The notes: generated by a model from the sequence alone, not told the origin. DNA of 64,000 nucleotides from Eutreptiella sp. 'Long Island Sound 2002' (GCA_964036045.1 OZ038379.1:182111822-182175821); one strand, 5' to 3'; positions 32,190-43,962 are shown, counted from the first letter of the stretch. Numbers and translations are program-made.

Positions 32190-33370
32190 GCTGGTCTGCG
32201 TTTGCAAAGTGTTTTGCCTTGCCGCTCTCGCAGTGCAAACCAGACCTGCACCGAATGTTGCCTTCACCGCACTGACACGGCTATTGAATGTTTCATGGGC
32301 CATCTGCGTCCACTGGGCGCGGTGAGGGGGGGGGGGCGGGGCTTGTATGAAGGAGGGAGTGACAATGGCAGTCAAGCGGACTGGTGCTCCAGGTGTGTGT
32401 GGCAATATCTGCGGCCTCACACACCCTGCACACCTCTTGGGACGGGTGCTGCGAAGGCAAAAGTCTCGGCATTGCCATGGGCAAACGGGTAACCTCCACG
32501 AAACAGTGCCATCGCACCATACAGCACCCCCATCTGCACAGAACAAAAGGCACTCAGTGACAGCCATGACAATGAAATGGCCAAGGCTGCGGTTGGAAAG
32601 TCACAAAAATGCAACTCAAAGCCACCCAATATCCACAACTTTGCGGTGTGCACACCTGGCACACCAGCACACCCTCAACACACTACTACGAAAGCTCTGC
32701 AGAACATGTTTGTAGTTGTCTGCCCAGGCCTGGGCAAGCAGAGCAACCCCCCCCCCCCCCCCCATCCCACCACCGCCGCCAGCAGGCACCCAAGGAGGAC
32801 TCAAATATCAGAGTCACTCAGTTCTGCGAGAGCCAAACACGTTGTTGATGCTGTCGAAGGCATGACATGCACTGGCGACACCTGATACAACCCCATTGAA
32901 CTGCCCCACCAAAAACAGCATCCCAAAGCGCAAAATTGCACTGCAACTGAAATTTAGAGATTGAGGATGATGCTTTTGTTGGGGGGGGGGTGACGTCAGG
33001 TTTTGAAACAATATTAATTTTTGGGGGGGGTCGAGGCCTTGGTAAGCTGGCGAAGCACTCTTACCGCATGGTACCCGAGAAACACACAGATTGAGGATGA
33101 GAAGGAAATTAGCATTGCAAACACATACATCACAAGGCACAGAAACCATCAGGGAACACCATGCAATGGCTTGCTCGAAAGTCAGATGAGTTGTCCTTGA
33201 GCAATTTGGCAAAGGCATTAAAAGGGGAAACGCAGGGGCACACCGACATCTGCACCTGGCCCGGTACCAATTGGAGATCACACGTGTGCACTCGGAACCC
33301 ACAGCCCAACACCTCCAATTCCTGCAGTATGCACCTTCAACCTCCACTGTGTTTGCAAACCGGCACACAT
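32190..33370. other. no firm gene
   Basis: Poly-G near 32325 and 32981, poly-C near 32747. A minus-strand hydrophobic reading near 33190-33120 (LTFEQAIAWCSLMVSVPCD before a GTATGT donor) could be one more exon of the membrane-protein candidate, but its acceptor and phase do not fit cleanly. Confidence 0.35.
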
Positions 33371-33377
33371 GTCATAC

Positions 33378-33449
33378 CTGCACTGCGAAGGCCCCGATGA
33401 CAATAAACGTCGCCATGAGGGCAATGGCGCGACCGCCATATGTCAGAGC
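33378..33449 (-). CDS. candidate transmembrane exon
   Basis: Minus-strand acceptor GCGACTCCCTCCAG is strong. The exon is 24 codons in phase 0 reading ALTYGGRAIALMATFIVIG and AFAVQ, ending at CAG with a GTATGA donor. The hydrophobic run is long enough for one membrane helix. No homology is visible. It is at most one piece of a gene whose other exons may be those at 38.8 and 38.7 kb. Confidence 0.45.
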
Positions 33450-34332
33450 CTGGAGGGAGTCGCTGTGCCCGACAGGCAAAAGATGGACCTTCTCCCTCAC
33501 CATGGCAAAAGAAACCACTCCTGCAGCATGCAAAGGCCTATTTCAGATCTCACTGGGTTTGGCACCACATATGCCTCGTGGGTCGAGCGAACACCAAAAT
33601 CCTGTACATCAAGTGTTCACTGGACACGTTGTTGATTGTGTGCACAAGTCCCGTGTAGCCTCCCTGAAGAAAAGATACCCAGCTTGCACAAAGGGGGCGT
33701 CCTTGCACTGCACCTTACTTTTAGACTAGGTTCCCCCCGAAGAGCCCCCAGGCACGCCCCTTCCAAACGCCCCCAAATTTCGGTCACTCAAACTACCCTA
33801 GCTGAAGACAAATGCAAGCTACCTTCCCTTCACATAAGAAATCATGTAAAATGCGGAAAGCCACCCTCAACAACATATATCCTTCTTTCTGTTCAATAGT
33901 CTGCTAAGTACCAATCAGAATGAGCAACTTGTGTGCACAACATGACACCGTTGCTGAATTAAAGCACCGTGACATTGTCACATGTATGCGTGTCAATGCA
34001 ATCCGTACAATATTGCAGCTGACACTTGTCACACATGCATGGACATCTTCTCAGGGTCAGACTTGGTGCAACAAAGGGCACATACATCCCCATCGTCATC
34101 CACCACATCCTCATCATCATTTTCCTCCTGTGTAGGTGCAGCATGCATGTGCAAGTACATGTTCCCATGGACCATATGGAGGGTACCGTACTTGTCTTCA
34201 AATCAAAAATTGCTGCAAGTGCAAGAGTACACGTACGTACTCATGCAACTCAATACCAGATCCCCTCCATATGTTCCTTACGATGCCCCAATGCCACATG
34301 CGTGCCAACAAGTGCTCAATGCGTGCCTTCTT

Positions 34333-34512
34333 GGGGTCCCCATGGCGGGGAGAAATCAGAATGGCTACATCACCCTTGCCTGCTCAGGGTCCCCATGGCG
34401 GGGAGAAATCAAAATGGCTACATCACCCCTGCGTTTTCGGGTTCCCCGTGGCAAAGAGAAATCAAAATGGCTACATCATCCCTGCCTTCTTGGGTTCCCC
34501 ATGGTGGGTAGA
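34333..34512. repeat. 53-bp tandem repeat, ~3.4 units
   Basis: The unit contains GGGTTCCCCATGGCGGGGAG, then AAATCAAAATGGCTACATCA and CCCCTGCCTTCT. Starts are spaced exactly 53 bp. Diverged single copies of the same wording are scattered at about 8885, 50445, 57005-57130 and 57680-57790. Confidence 0.85.
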
Positions 34513-34519
34513 AGTCAAC

Positions 34520-34980
34520 CTAGAAAAGAGTGGAAATGGGTGAAAGTGGGTGAAAATCCAAAAATGCCATATCTCCAATGTTGAAGAAGCATCAAAACCT
34601 ACGCTGGGGGTACCAATGATGCCCCTAGTATCTCAAACTGTGGGTCTCTAGTACGGCCAGACGCCCAATAGTTGCACTGCGCTGAGTGCGCCCCCAAAGC
34701 ACAAAGCCGTCACAAAGCTTCAAATTAGCATTTATCTGAGTAGAATCCCTTCATGCAATCGCTGTTCATCTTGGAGAGCTGAAATGCTCTCCTAGCTTGG
34801 GGCCTTCTTGCTACGGGCCGAAGTGGTATTGGCATTATCCTCCTTTGTTTTAGACTGTCCGGAACCGTCGAAGATAGTTTACCACAACCACACTATCTTC
34901 CCTGCTTGTGCGCTCCCACTTGGCAAACTCACGGTCTATCTGTCTTAACCATGTCCTCACCGGCCTCTGCCTTTTGTATT
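34520..34980. other. no gene recognised
   Basis: Mixed sequence, no domain-like frame. Confidence 0.4.
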
Positions 34981-34986
34981 CTTGTA

Positions 34987-35070
34987 CCCCCCCTCCCCCT
35001 TGTCCTTCCCCACCCTAGGGAAGATGGTCCCCCACCACCCCCTTGGAGACGGTTGCCAAGTGACGAAGTG
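34987..35070. mobile_element. diverged copy of the 86-bp CCCCTTGTC element
   Basis: CCCCCTTGTCCTTCCCCACC, then GGGAAGATGGTCCCCCACCA and GACGGTTGCCAAGTGAC match 58474-58559 at about nine bases in ten. The right G run is replaced by GAAGTGG. Confidence 0.7.
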
Positions 35071-35179
35071 GAGGACCGCACTATCACCGTACACGCACAC
35101 TTGCAGGCACAGACCTTGCAGCGTAAAACGAAAGAATTCAGCATGAGATGCGTTCAAAAGGCTGCCAACATACGGAGAC

Positions 35180-35503
35180 CTACTCCTTGACCGGCTCGGT
35201 GTAAAATTTCTTGGTCCTGCTCCACTTGACCTTGAACTCTTGCACATGCTCACCACTTTCCACTAGAATGATTTGGGCAGCACTCTTGGGTGGTGGTTTT
35301 GCCTTCTTAGTAGGAGGCTTGGCAGGCGCAAGCAGATCTTTGGGAACCCATTTCCCTTCACGAATGTCCCTTGTAAAATACAACTTGTTCCCAAAACTGT
35401 GTCCCATGCCCCATACACCACGGGTGCACCAACGACCTGCACCAAAACAGGTTCCCCCGTGGAGCGGATGAACATTACATTTGTCCCAGGGGGCTACTGC
35501 CAC
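35180..35503 (-). pseudogene. transposon-type ORF remnant with beta-barrel-like module
   Basis: One minus-strand frame gives MFIRSTGEPVLVQVVGAP. Another gives RGVWGMGHSFGNKLYFTRDI, VPKDLLAPAKPPTKKAKP and VQEFKVKWSRTKKFYTEP. The first piece matches the plus-strand ORF at 61.4 kb. The second matches 6210-6488. Together they suggest one mobile-element protein of which different loci keep different parts. The element class is unknown. Confidence 0.6.
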
Positions 35504-35519
35504 TGCTATCCCACTTCAG

Positions 35520-37340
35520 TGAGCTAGAGGTGTTGTCGGAGGTGCACTCGCCACCTTTGTGCGTGCTCATGCCAAAACAGTGCTAAGTTGGTCTGCATGT
35601 AGAGTCGCCTAATTGTGTTCCGTTCTTCTTTGTGAGTCAGACATCTGCCCCCCCCGGTGTTGTGCACTTCTACTTCCCTAGTGCCTAGGGGTAGGCCGCA
35701 GGTCGGTGGTAGGGCCAACAGTCAACCCTTTGAAGTCTCTGGTTTTCCGGAAACCCCCGGAGACCCCGATTTCCCCCAATTTTTTCACCGGAGACTTGGA
35801 GACCAAATTTTTTGTAAAGGAAACCCTTTGGACAAATAGGACAAATGGGGTTGGGGAAAATGGATTGCCAAGAGGAACTGTTTTTGCCACGCCATCCTCA
35901 CATAGAGGGGGCATAAGGTTACGGGGTCAATTGACCATGCAGACAATGCCCCACCCCTCCGGTCACTCCTGCCTACTGGCTGGAAGAATGGGGTTCTTGT
36001 ACAAACTTGGTGCAGAGCGCATGCACTGGCGCAATATGCCCACCCCCCCCTTAACCCCTCCCCCCTCCCTGCCCCTCCTCCCTGTCCACTGCAGGACGCA
36101 AAAAGTCTGTGTACCAGGTGCTGCACTCAGGGACCGAAAATAATCAGTTCCTACAGGGGCTGTAGCATGGATGGCCTGTAGCTTGCGCACAGCTCAAAGA
36201 GGGACAGTTGCATGGTGAGCCATATGTCTTCTCCAGTTTGTACACCCTTGGGGATAGGAACCCGGACATTTGGTGGAGAAACTGTCCCTCCGTGAAATCA
36301 AACGAGGGGGGACATCAGCCACAGAATCGCTTTGGCGAAGGAAATGGTGCAAGCAAAACCGCAAAATGCCTCAAATTAATTGTGCATGAGCAGAAAATTG
36401 TCAGAATTTTAGAATTGTCAGCATTTAATAACAAGAAAAGGCAGAGCCTCGGAGGGGCCAGTAGTTTGGGACCGACTTGATTCAGGTCCCGAATACAAAG
36501 CGGCTCTCATGATGAGTGTGGCTTGGACCAGGCGTAGCTTGACAATGGTCGCCGCCCTCCAGACTCACTCTAGCATCGTCGCAACACAGATTGTGACACA
36601 TCTCCTCTACCTTGGCTATAGAATCGACAAAGGCCGTCGCCCACAGTGCCATGTTCAGCAAGGCGCCGTCAGGCACCGCCACAAATTGTTGTGAATGGGG
36701 TACCTTGGACACGGGGGTACCGTGAAACCAGGTGGCAGATACGCCACAGCCCGGTGTAATTCGTATCGTGGATATGCCGGGAAGGACCCGGCCAAAGCGG
36801 CAGCCCTCAGCCCCCCGGCATGTGGCAAAATACAGTGGAAGGACAACGCACGGGTGCCTGTGCTGCGAAGCTCCGTGCCGCCCAGAAGCGGGGGCTTGCT
36901 CTGTGGGGGGGGAAGGTGCTCGCCATGATACCTAAGTCAAGGAGACTGCCTGCGCGCCCCTTCCAATGCCAGATTTGGTACCAATGCGAGAGACGGCGGG
37001 GAAACCGCTTGGCTGGGAATCCGAATACAGTAAAGAAGTGAGAGAGAGGAGATGGAACAAGCAGAGAAGGGTCATCAAGAGAGCGGGCGTGAGCGGTGAA
37101 GGCGCCTAACGGCGCCGCGCTGGACATCATGGGCCATGTGTGTGGGCACCTAACGGCGCCTCAGTGACAATACGCGTCGCGGCTTCGCCATGTGGAGACA
37201 TGCCCTCGTATCTTGGACAGGCTGGGGCCATGAATTCATTCAAACTTTGCTCAAGCCTTTTTTTTGTGTTCCGGCGCTAGGCGTGTACAGCAGCCCCCGA
37301 CAGGGGCCACATCCACAAGGCGCACTTGGACAATGGGTCC
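35520..37340. other. no gene recognised
   Basis: Includes a pyrimidine-rich stretch (36040-36100) ending CACTGCAG on the plus strand, without a convincing exon after it. No domain-like frame. Confidence 0.4.
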
Positions 37341-37351
37341 AGGATAATGTA

Positions 37352-37962
37352 CCCCCCCCCCTTTGTAATAGCTACGCCAAAGTACGGAATTAATACGGTC
37401 CCTACGCCTACTGTAGCTACTACAAGGGCGTGGCTTGCGCACGACACATACAACTACCGACATACACGTGAGAGAATGCATGGTATGAGTGCACCTCCGG
37501 CTCCGGGGATGGGGACGGTGATCGGATGGAGAACTCGATTTTTGAAAGGGGGGCACAGGGGTGTGTGACCACCTGCCCACCCTTCATGTACTCCAACACC
37601 GCAAACAGGTCCCCCTTCTCCGATGGCCCACAAATTGTGGCATCCACACGCTCACCGTCGGAACGTGTGAAAATCACTGGACGCCCAGGTTGAAAAAGAG
37701 AAGATTGCATGGTGAGCTGGTGCAAGAAAGGGGGATATAGTACACAAATATCCCCCAAATCAGAGCTATGTGGGTTGAAGTGGGCAAACACTCACAACAA
37801 ATGTGTCCATGACCCTATGTAGCTGGCAAATTTGTCACCAAACCCATGTGTTATGCAGCTGCACTACATTTGTACTGAATTAAAATTAGGTACCAAATTA
37901 ATACGGTCCCTACGCCTACTGTAGCTATTACAAGGGCGTAGCTATTACAAAGGGGGGGGGGG
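37352..37962. mobile_element. poly-C/poly-G-ended inverted-repeat element, longer copy (611 bp)
   Basis: Starts with a C run and CCCCTTTGTAATAGCTACGCC-type end, finishes GGGCGTAGCTATTACAAAGG and a G run. The C run is preceded by TA and the G run followed by TA, consistent with a TA target duplication. Inner AATTAATACGGTCCCTAC blocks match 31784-32184. It carries the minus-strand ORF 37420-37791. A third, truncated copy is at 53436-53552. Confidence 0.85.
37420..37791 (-). CDS. 123-aa ORF of the poly-G element, SH3/Tudor-like by eye
   Basis: Starts MFAHFNPHSSDLGDICVLYP. The middle reads FQPGRPVIFTRSDGERVDAT, then LFAVLEYMKGGQVVTH, CAPLSKIEFSI and an SPSPSP tail. The middle part lines up with the ORF at 61.4 kb (PGTNVMFIRSTGEPVLAQVV) and with 35.4 kb: F-PG--V-F-RS-GE-V. 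The alternating hydrophobic pattern suggests a small beta barrel such as Tudor or chromo/SH3-like modules found in transposon proteins. This is inference. No catalytic transposase residues are seen. Confidence 0.5.
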   Translation of the reverse strand: MFAHFNPHSSDLGDICVLYPPFLHQLTMQSSLFQPGRPVIFTRSDGERVDATICGPSEKGDLFAVLEYMKGGQVVTHPCAPLSKIEFSIRSPSPSPEPEVHSYHAFSHVYVGSCMCRAQATPL

Positions 37963-38703
37963 TACAGTCTCCGGCTTGTGACCTGTGGCTTCACGCGGGT
38001 GAGGTATGCCATTCAAGCATGGCCAAACTGCGAGGTTCACCACATTGCAGCAAACATTGTTTGGCGATTCGTCGTCCCTGACCTGCCCCAACCCCCACTT
38101 GTTCGTGTTCGATTCCCCTGCTGCTGGGCTCGACAAGCAACAGGACAGGCTGGCTGGCTGCGGTGCACGCGGCCTAGTGCGCCGGAATGGATTCACCCGG
38201 AGGCGGGCGGACCCAGACACGCGCGCTGCAGCAATAAGTGACACTGCTCTCGGTCCTTGGGCCCAACGGCCAGTCCGACGCAGACACGGTAGGCGGGAGA
38301 GCACCACGTTTTCCCGGGGGGGGGGGGGGGGGGGCTGGGCTGGCCAAGCGACAGGACCTGACTTCGGCGTGACGCGCCGCGCAAAAGCGTTTCCATTTCG
38401 GCCGGCACCGAGTTGGGTGGCATCGGCGTTGGCGAAGGACGTAGGACAAAGGGGTTTTGGACCACCGGCGGGCCGTGCTCCCCTGCTGCGTGTCGCATCG
38501 CTCCGGGCGTGCCTGTGCCGCCCGGGCACGAGGCAGGCTCGACACTCGCTGGCAAAGCCATCGGAGGAGGCTTGGTGCATCCGGGCATCCCCAGGACACC
38601 CGCCTGGCCGCCAGGAGGGGACAGGGTATCTAAAACTAAAGTTTAGGGGGTTACACTTTGGTTTGAAAGCTTGGCTCACCCCGGGTTCCGCATGGTGACA
38701 TAC

Positions 38704-38727
38704 CCATACGATCCTCACGAAGAACAT
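38704..38727 (-). CDS. candidate 24-nt microexon
   Basis: Minus-strand acceptor TTGCATGTGCATGTTGCAG, then MFFVRIVW and a GTATGT donor. Phase 0. It follows in frame the exon at 38837-38797. So short an exon needs transcript evidence. Confidence 0.35.
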
Positions 38728-38796
38728 CTGCAACATGCACATGCAATACAACAAACACAGGGAGCAAGGCAGAGGGGGGAGACTTGATTGACTTAC

Positions 38797-38837
38797 GTCT
38801 GAAAGGCCGCGCAACGGAACGTTGACCAGTGTCACAA
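38797..38837 (-). CDS. candidate 41-nt exon
   Basis: The minus strand has a long pyrimidine tract (GTCTTTCCCTCGACCCAG) and a near-perfect GTAAGT donor. The exon is TT plus 13 codons, VTLVNVPLRGLSD. Among the best splice-signal pairs in the window, though too short for family assignment. It probably belongs to the same gene as 38727-38704 and perhaps 33449-33378. Confidence 0.42.
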
Positions 38838-38899
38838 CTGGGTCGAGGGAAAGACATGGGCAAGACACAAAACCACAGAAACAGTATTGAAAGGTGTTA

Positions 38900-39035
38900 G
38901 GTGGTTGGCGCAGTTGGCGGTTAGCGGTTGGTGGTTGGTGGTGGTTGGCAGTTGGCAGTTAGTGGCGGTTGGCGGTGGATGGCGGTTGGCAGTCAGCAGT
39001 TGGTGACGGTTGGCGGTTGGCGGTTAGCGGTTCGT
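38900..39035. repeat. GGCGGTTG/GGTTGGT minisatellite
   Basis: Irregular 7-10-bp units such as GGCGGTTAGC and GGTTGGTGGT. The array directly precedes a poly-A hairpin at 39057-39114, the same order as at 46580-46765. Confidence 0.85.
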
Positions 39036-39056
39036 GGTCCTTGGGGTCTGTTCGTA

Positions 39057-39114
39057 AGGGCTGTCCTTTCCCAAAAAACAAAAAGAAAAATTGGGGCTCT
39101 TGAGGACAGCCCTG
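39057..39114. repeat. poly-A-centred hairpin (GGGCTGTCCTT/AGGACAGCCC)
   Basis: GGGCTGTCCTTT, then an A-rich core, then AGGACAGCCC, the inverse of the left end. Other copies: 40993-41051, 46489-46525 (left half), 46698-46763 and 47240-47303. Confidence 0.8.
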
Positions 39115-40880
39115 GGGGGTGACAGTCCGTTGCGCCCCAGCTGCTTCTGCCCACCCCCAACGGTCCACCGACCGCTTTGTGGCCGCCCAGAGATTGCCCC
39201 CTAACCAATGTCCCAGCGGCCCATTGGAAGCCCACCTTCGGCCTCCCAAACCCCTTCACGTACAAGAATCAGGGGTCGCTGGAGAATGAAGACGGTAGAA
39301 GGTGGACTGGGGGGACACCTGTGGCCGAGGCGGTCCAGGTGAGGAAATGGGACCAGGCTGCCCGGGATCCGGATATTCAGGCCTGGGGCTGCATCCGCGG
39401 GACCCGCACCTGGCACACGCATGACCCAGCCCCCGCTCTCCCCCCAAGACCGTCTCACAAGCAGGTCATCTCACGTGCTCGACCATGGCTCCTGCGGTCA
39501 GGGAAACGATGGTCCAATGGGGCAGCCGTGCTTGGACAAGGCCGTGCCAGAGCAGGTGTGTGGGGCCGCACGCAAGTCACAAAGCGCTCCACACGTGCAC
39601 GTCCTGGTGTGCATACGCGCCAATGAGAGTGCCTCAATCGCACCGCGTGCCGCACCGCAGGTAGACCGGTCATTCACCAATGTACAATGCCCTTATCACA
39701 GGCACGGACGCGGTGGCCTACAATCCCCCCTGCAGCCCACAAAGAGGCCACACATAATTAGCTCCGGGCTGCAACAAAGATGCTTCTGCCCAAACAAAGG
39801 AATGGGCCACACGTTCGCTGCTGTTTGGTGGCGTATGGCCGCCTTTTTTTTTTGTGCAATGTTCCTTGTTACCATTGTTCTTGCCACCCCTGCCTAAACG
39901 CACCGCGTGTGAGGCACTCTCAACGTTCGGCATTTCTTCTTTTGGCTGGGGCCCATCTATACACAACTTCTCATCATCCTCCAAACCCAAGGCCTGCGCT
40001 TTGTCCTAGCGAAGCTGTATTTTGTCAGCCCCAAAAGAGTTTACATAGTACTGTACAGACACGCGGGGGGGGAGGGTTGGCACGAGGCCATGGTGTAAGT
40101 TTGTCTGCCTTTGACGGCACCTATTGGCCTCTCGCCCTCGCACATTCTGACCCTCTGTGGGTCCGAACGTGTTTTGGTCGTGTCAATGGAGCCCCCGGAT
40201 GACTTGTCCTGTTTGACTACTCTGGGTCGGCTGTCCCAGAGACGGGCTGTTGCCCGTGCCGTTGACCAGGTGCATCCAGATGCACACTCCGAGTCCATGC
40301 CGGGTTTGCCGACTCCAGCACTGACTTGTGCGCGCGCCGATGTGTGCATCTGCAGGATAATTTTCCTGACAGGGGCTTCGAACAACCACAATGATTCTTT
40401 CCCTTTTGTCATTTCCTTTGCCTCCTTGTGCGATCTGCACCAATTTCGGCGAGCGACGTCTGCCCTGCCCTGTTACCTCCCCCTGTGTTTCCCTATCCCC
40501 CTGCCCAGTCTCCTCTGCGCTCCCCGTGTTCGTCCTGTCCTGGGGGGTAAGGGGCGGCGGGGGAATGTGTTGCTGTGGGGGCGGGGGTGGGGAGAGGGGG
40601 GTCTGCCGCCATCCAGGACACGAAGGCCCCAGAGTGCACCGGCTGGGCAGTATCTGCTGACGGGCACGGGGCAAGCGGCATTGGTGGACCGCGGATCGCC
40701 GCCAGTCAAGCGCCAACCGCCGCGCGTTCACCGAGCCCTCGCACCCCGGGCCTCAGCGGTCTGGAAAACAAAACGCAGTATCTTGTTCCCGAAGGCCAGC
40801 CCTGGTCGAGGGCTGTCCTTTAAGGCCCCCAAAAGAAAACTACCGGGCCCTGGTACGCTCGGACCTCCATACAGCGCCGG
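39115..40880. other. no gene recognised
   Basis: Contains the diverged repeat 40100-40240 (partner of 7370-7600). A plus-strand hydrophobic reading near 39830-39895 has no splice support. GC-rich overlapping frames otherwise. Confidence 0.4.
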
Positions 40881-41052
40881 CCTGCGAGTAACTGCAGTCG
40901 GTTGACCATCAAATGCGGTCGGTTAAGCCCCAACTGCCGTCGGTTGCGTGTCAACCGCCGTCGGTTGACCGAATCCTGCCACCGATAATCTTAGGCCGTC
41001 CTCAGTGGGAAAAAAAAGAACGAAATGTGGCCTTCCTAAAGGACAGCCCTGC
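40881..41052. repeat. minisatellite plus hairpin unit, copy A
   Basis: GTCGGTTG-type repeats, then GACCGAATCCTGCCACCGAT, then a CCGTCCTCAGTG/poly-A/AAAGGACAGCCCTG hairpin. The unit recurs at 47160-47305 with about 85% similarity by eye. Confidence 0.8.
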
Positions 41053-41054
41053 CC

Positions 41055-43960
41055 GCAGCACCCTGCCGCCAAAATGTGCAGTCGGACGGGGTCCCCATGA
41101 AGACAAGCCAACGCTTCGAACAAAAACAGGGTGCAGCAACCGCAGTCAGCGTCGGATGCCACTGGTCTTGTTTCCTTTTGGGCAACCCTGCGCTGTGATC
41201 CAGGCCCAGGGTAGGGGAAGCGAAGGGCAGACAGGGATCCCGAGCCGAGACCGGGCCGCGCTTATGCGCGGCCACGGGCAACCAGCTCTTCCCGTTGCAG
41301 CGGGACTCCCTGAAAACCTCGTCAGAACCAACAGAGGCCCATGGATTTGGGTTGCAGCCTCAAACAGAACGTCCCACAAGCGGAAGGCTCGGGGGGGTTT
41401 GGGCCCCATCAAAACCAAATTGTCTCAAACTCGTTTCAAACAATACAGAAGTGGAGGGAGGGGGGGCGGGTGATGAGCAGCGACGACTCTGCACAGAGGC
41501 ATGACCCGGCCTCTGTTTCCCAACATTGCAAGCGGCTCACTAACACGTCAGCTCGCACTCTTGACCACAAAACCTGCAGTCTGCCAAAGGGTGCATGGAC
41601 GGGGGTGCCATGCTGAGCAACAGTCTGACAACGGTCGTCAGTTGGGGGGACCCTCTGTGGGATGCACATATTGACGCTACCCTCCACCCTGCAAAGCTCA
41701 AGGCTGCAAAGCAACAAAGTCAGAACAAAACGCTCGTCAGTGACACTGCAACACGCGCCTTTGACGACAAAAAATAGACACTGAGAAAGAGGGTGCCCCT
41801 CCGATTACGAACGAGAGTACGAACTTCAGTGGACCAAAAATGCAGCCCGCCCCCCTTGTGTGTCGGTGGGGGGGATCCCTGATACCCCTTGGACTGATCC
41901 ACGCGATGCGCTGATTATATTGAGGCATGTATTATGGGGGGAATGTTTCTTTATTTTCCCAAAAATTTCGCCCGGGGCTGCTTGCTGCCCTTTTCTTAGG
42001 ACTCAAGGAGGAATTTCGTAATTCATAATCCGCAATCCAGCCCCCTCCCCCCCCCCCCCCCCAAACCCCCACCACAATAGTTACGTCAATATGATACCCA
42101 CCCCTGCATCACCCCCTCAGCAACCACACACATGCCTACTTTCTGTCAAGGATAGTACGGGAGGCCCCCCCAACACCAACCTGAGACCCTCTCTGCATCT
42201 CTTCGCAAGCCGGGTCAGGACTTGGCTGTGGTACCACAGACCAGCGAGTCAGGACAAAACACGGGAGGAGCCATCAAGGATAACCCGTGATGGTGACATG
42301 AATTGGGGGGTGCATGTTGCACGCTGGAGCTGCCAGAGTTCATAATCCAAGACGATTTCTGCGTCTCAGTGTGGGTACACAATTTCGAGACCACCTTTCG
42401 TCCCTGCTCTTCATCATATCCGGAATCAATCCAGCTGAAGCTATACAGGTATGGTTCGAGGTTGCATGTTGCTAGTCCGTTCGATGTGTGATTTGGAGTA
42501 TCTGGTTCGCTGTTTTGGCAACATCATTAAATTACATATCACGATATGGCAGGGCTTGTTGCTGTATCAGAGTGCTTCTTGAGTGGATCCCGCTGATGTT
42601 TTGGACGTCAGCCGGGACACGCCAAAGAGAATGGTGCCAAGAAGTCTCAAGTAAGCCAAGGGGATCATCTGGTCGGCTCTGCGTCAATAGGTCAATCGTA
42701 CGATGTGTGAGTCGCGTGTATCGGTCACGAATGACGAAACGGGGGCGCATGGCCCCCCTGCATCTGCCGCGGGAGCGCACAACAGGACCACTGTTCGCGG
42801 ATACGGGGATCACCTGTCCCATTACCGTGACTTAGTACCCCTCCTGCTGCGGGGGGGAGCTGCTCCCCTTCTTGGACCTCAAAACGCAGACTGCCACTTT
42901 CGGCTCCATTTTTCTGATTGGAGCGATGGTTGGCCCCTCGTGAGGATGCGCAGAAGCCATGCGGACGGCCCCAAACCCTGTTTAAACCTCACGTTGTGCA
43001 CACCTCGCTCCACAGAAAGGGCGAGGGAGTCGGGTCGGGTGGTGTTAGGGACACGAGTGATGTCAGCAGCGCCGTGGGCTGAAATAACGACCGAAACGTT
43101 GCAGCAGCCGCCCCTGTTCGTCCAGGATCTCAGGAAGCCCACAACCAGCACTTGTATGTGGACCAGGGGCTGAACGGGGGTTGCACGGTTTGGTCAATGC
43201 CCACCTTTGTGCTCTGGGTCTCCCTTGAAGCGGTACACAGCAGACGCTGTCAGTCGGGCCCCACGGTGTTGGGGACGGCTATGGAGCTTGGCCTTCGGGA
43301 CAAACCCTCGCCTTCCTTTTCCGCCGACATCATCAGTGTATTCAGGAGGGGGGAAGCGGATTCCGGAATGGGGGATGCCAGCACCCCAAGGGGGAGGTCA
43401 AGCGGACACGAATGCCACGGAGAACGGCTCGGAGACTCGGCGCACGGGGCTTCGGGATGGGCAAACGGAAGCGACTGACGGGTGGGTCTGGAGGGCCTGC
43501 AAGTCCATCACGAATATGCCGCCACATTCGAATGAAAAGATTGGGCACAGGGCGCTGCTTGCACAAGGTATCGGCCAACAAGACTGTACAAGTGTCGACG
43601 TCATCTTGATACCACTCACACTAAACGTGGATGGCTACAGACGGGGGGGGGGGGAGTTCGTGTCGGGACAATGTCGCAGCGGGACGTTTCGCAGAGGTTG
43701 CTGGACAGCCGTGGGAAATTTCGCCGGCCATCTCGAGTGCAATGCTGTGCATGGCTTGGTGGACCGAAGTGGGAGGGGAGGAGGGGGGTGCACGGCATGG
43801 TAGAGCCGCGACTCACAAAGGTGCCGAAGGCGCCGGAGAAAAATTTGTGGCACCGCGTGCAACAAGCAACAAGCGTGGGAAATTTCGCGGAGACCAGGGG
43901 GTGCCGTAATGAAAAAAAAAAAAAACTCGGAGTGTCCAATACGCTCTACGATGGCGGCCG
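41055..43960. other. no firm gene
   Basis: Poly-C near 42048-42062. The 43010-43090 block is related to 10480-10570: the minus-strand readings LLTSLVSLTP and LLTSPVSLTP correspond. A long minus-strand frame at 43600-43480 has a weak acceptor. I do not call an exon. Confidence 0.4.
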
Positions 43961-43962
43961 GT

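Noticed and set aside
43480-43620. Minus-strand frame LADTLCKQRPVPNLFIRMW as an exon
   Set aside because: Acceptor lacks a pyrimidine tract and no convincing donor follows. Too uncertain to list.
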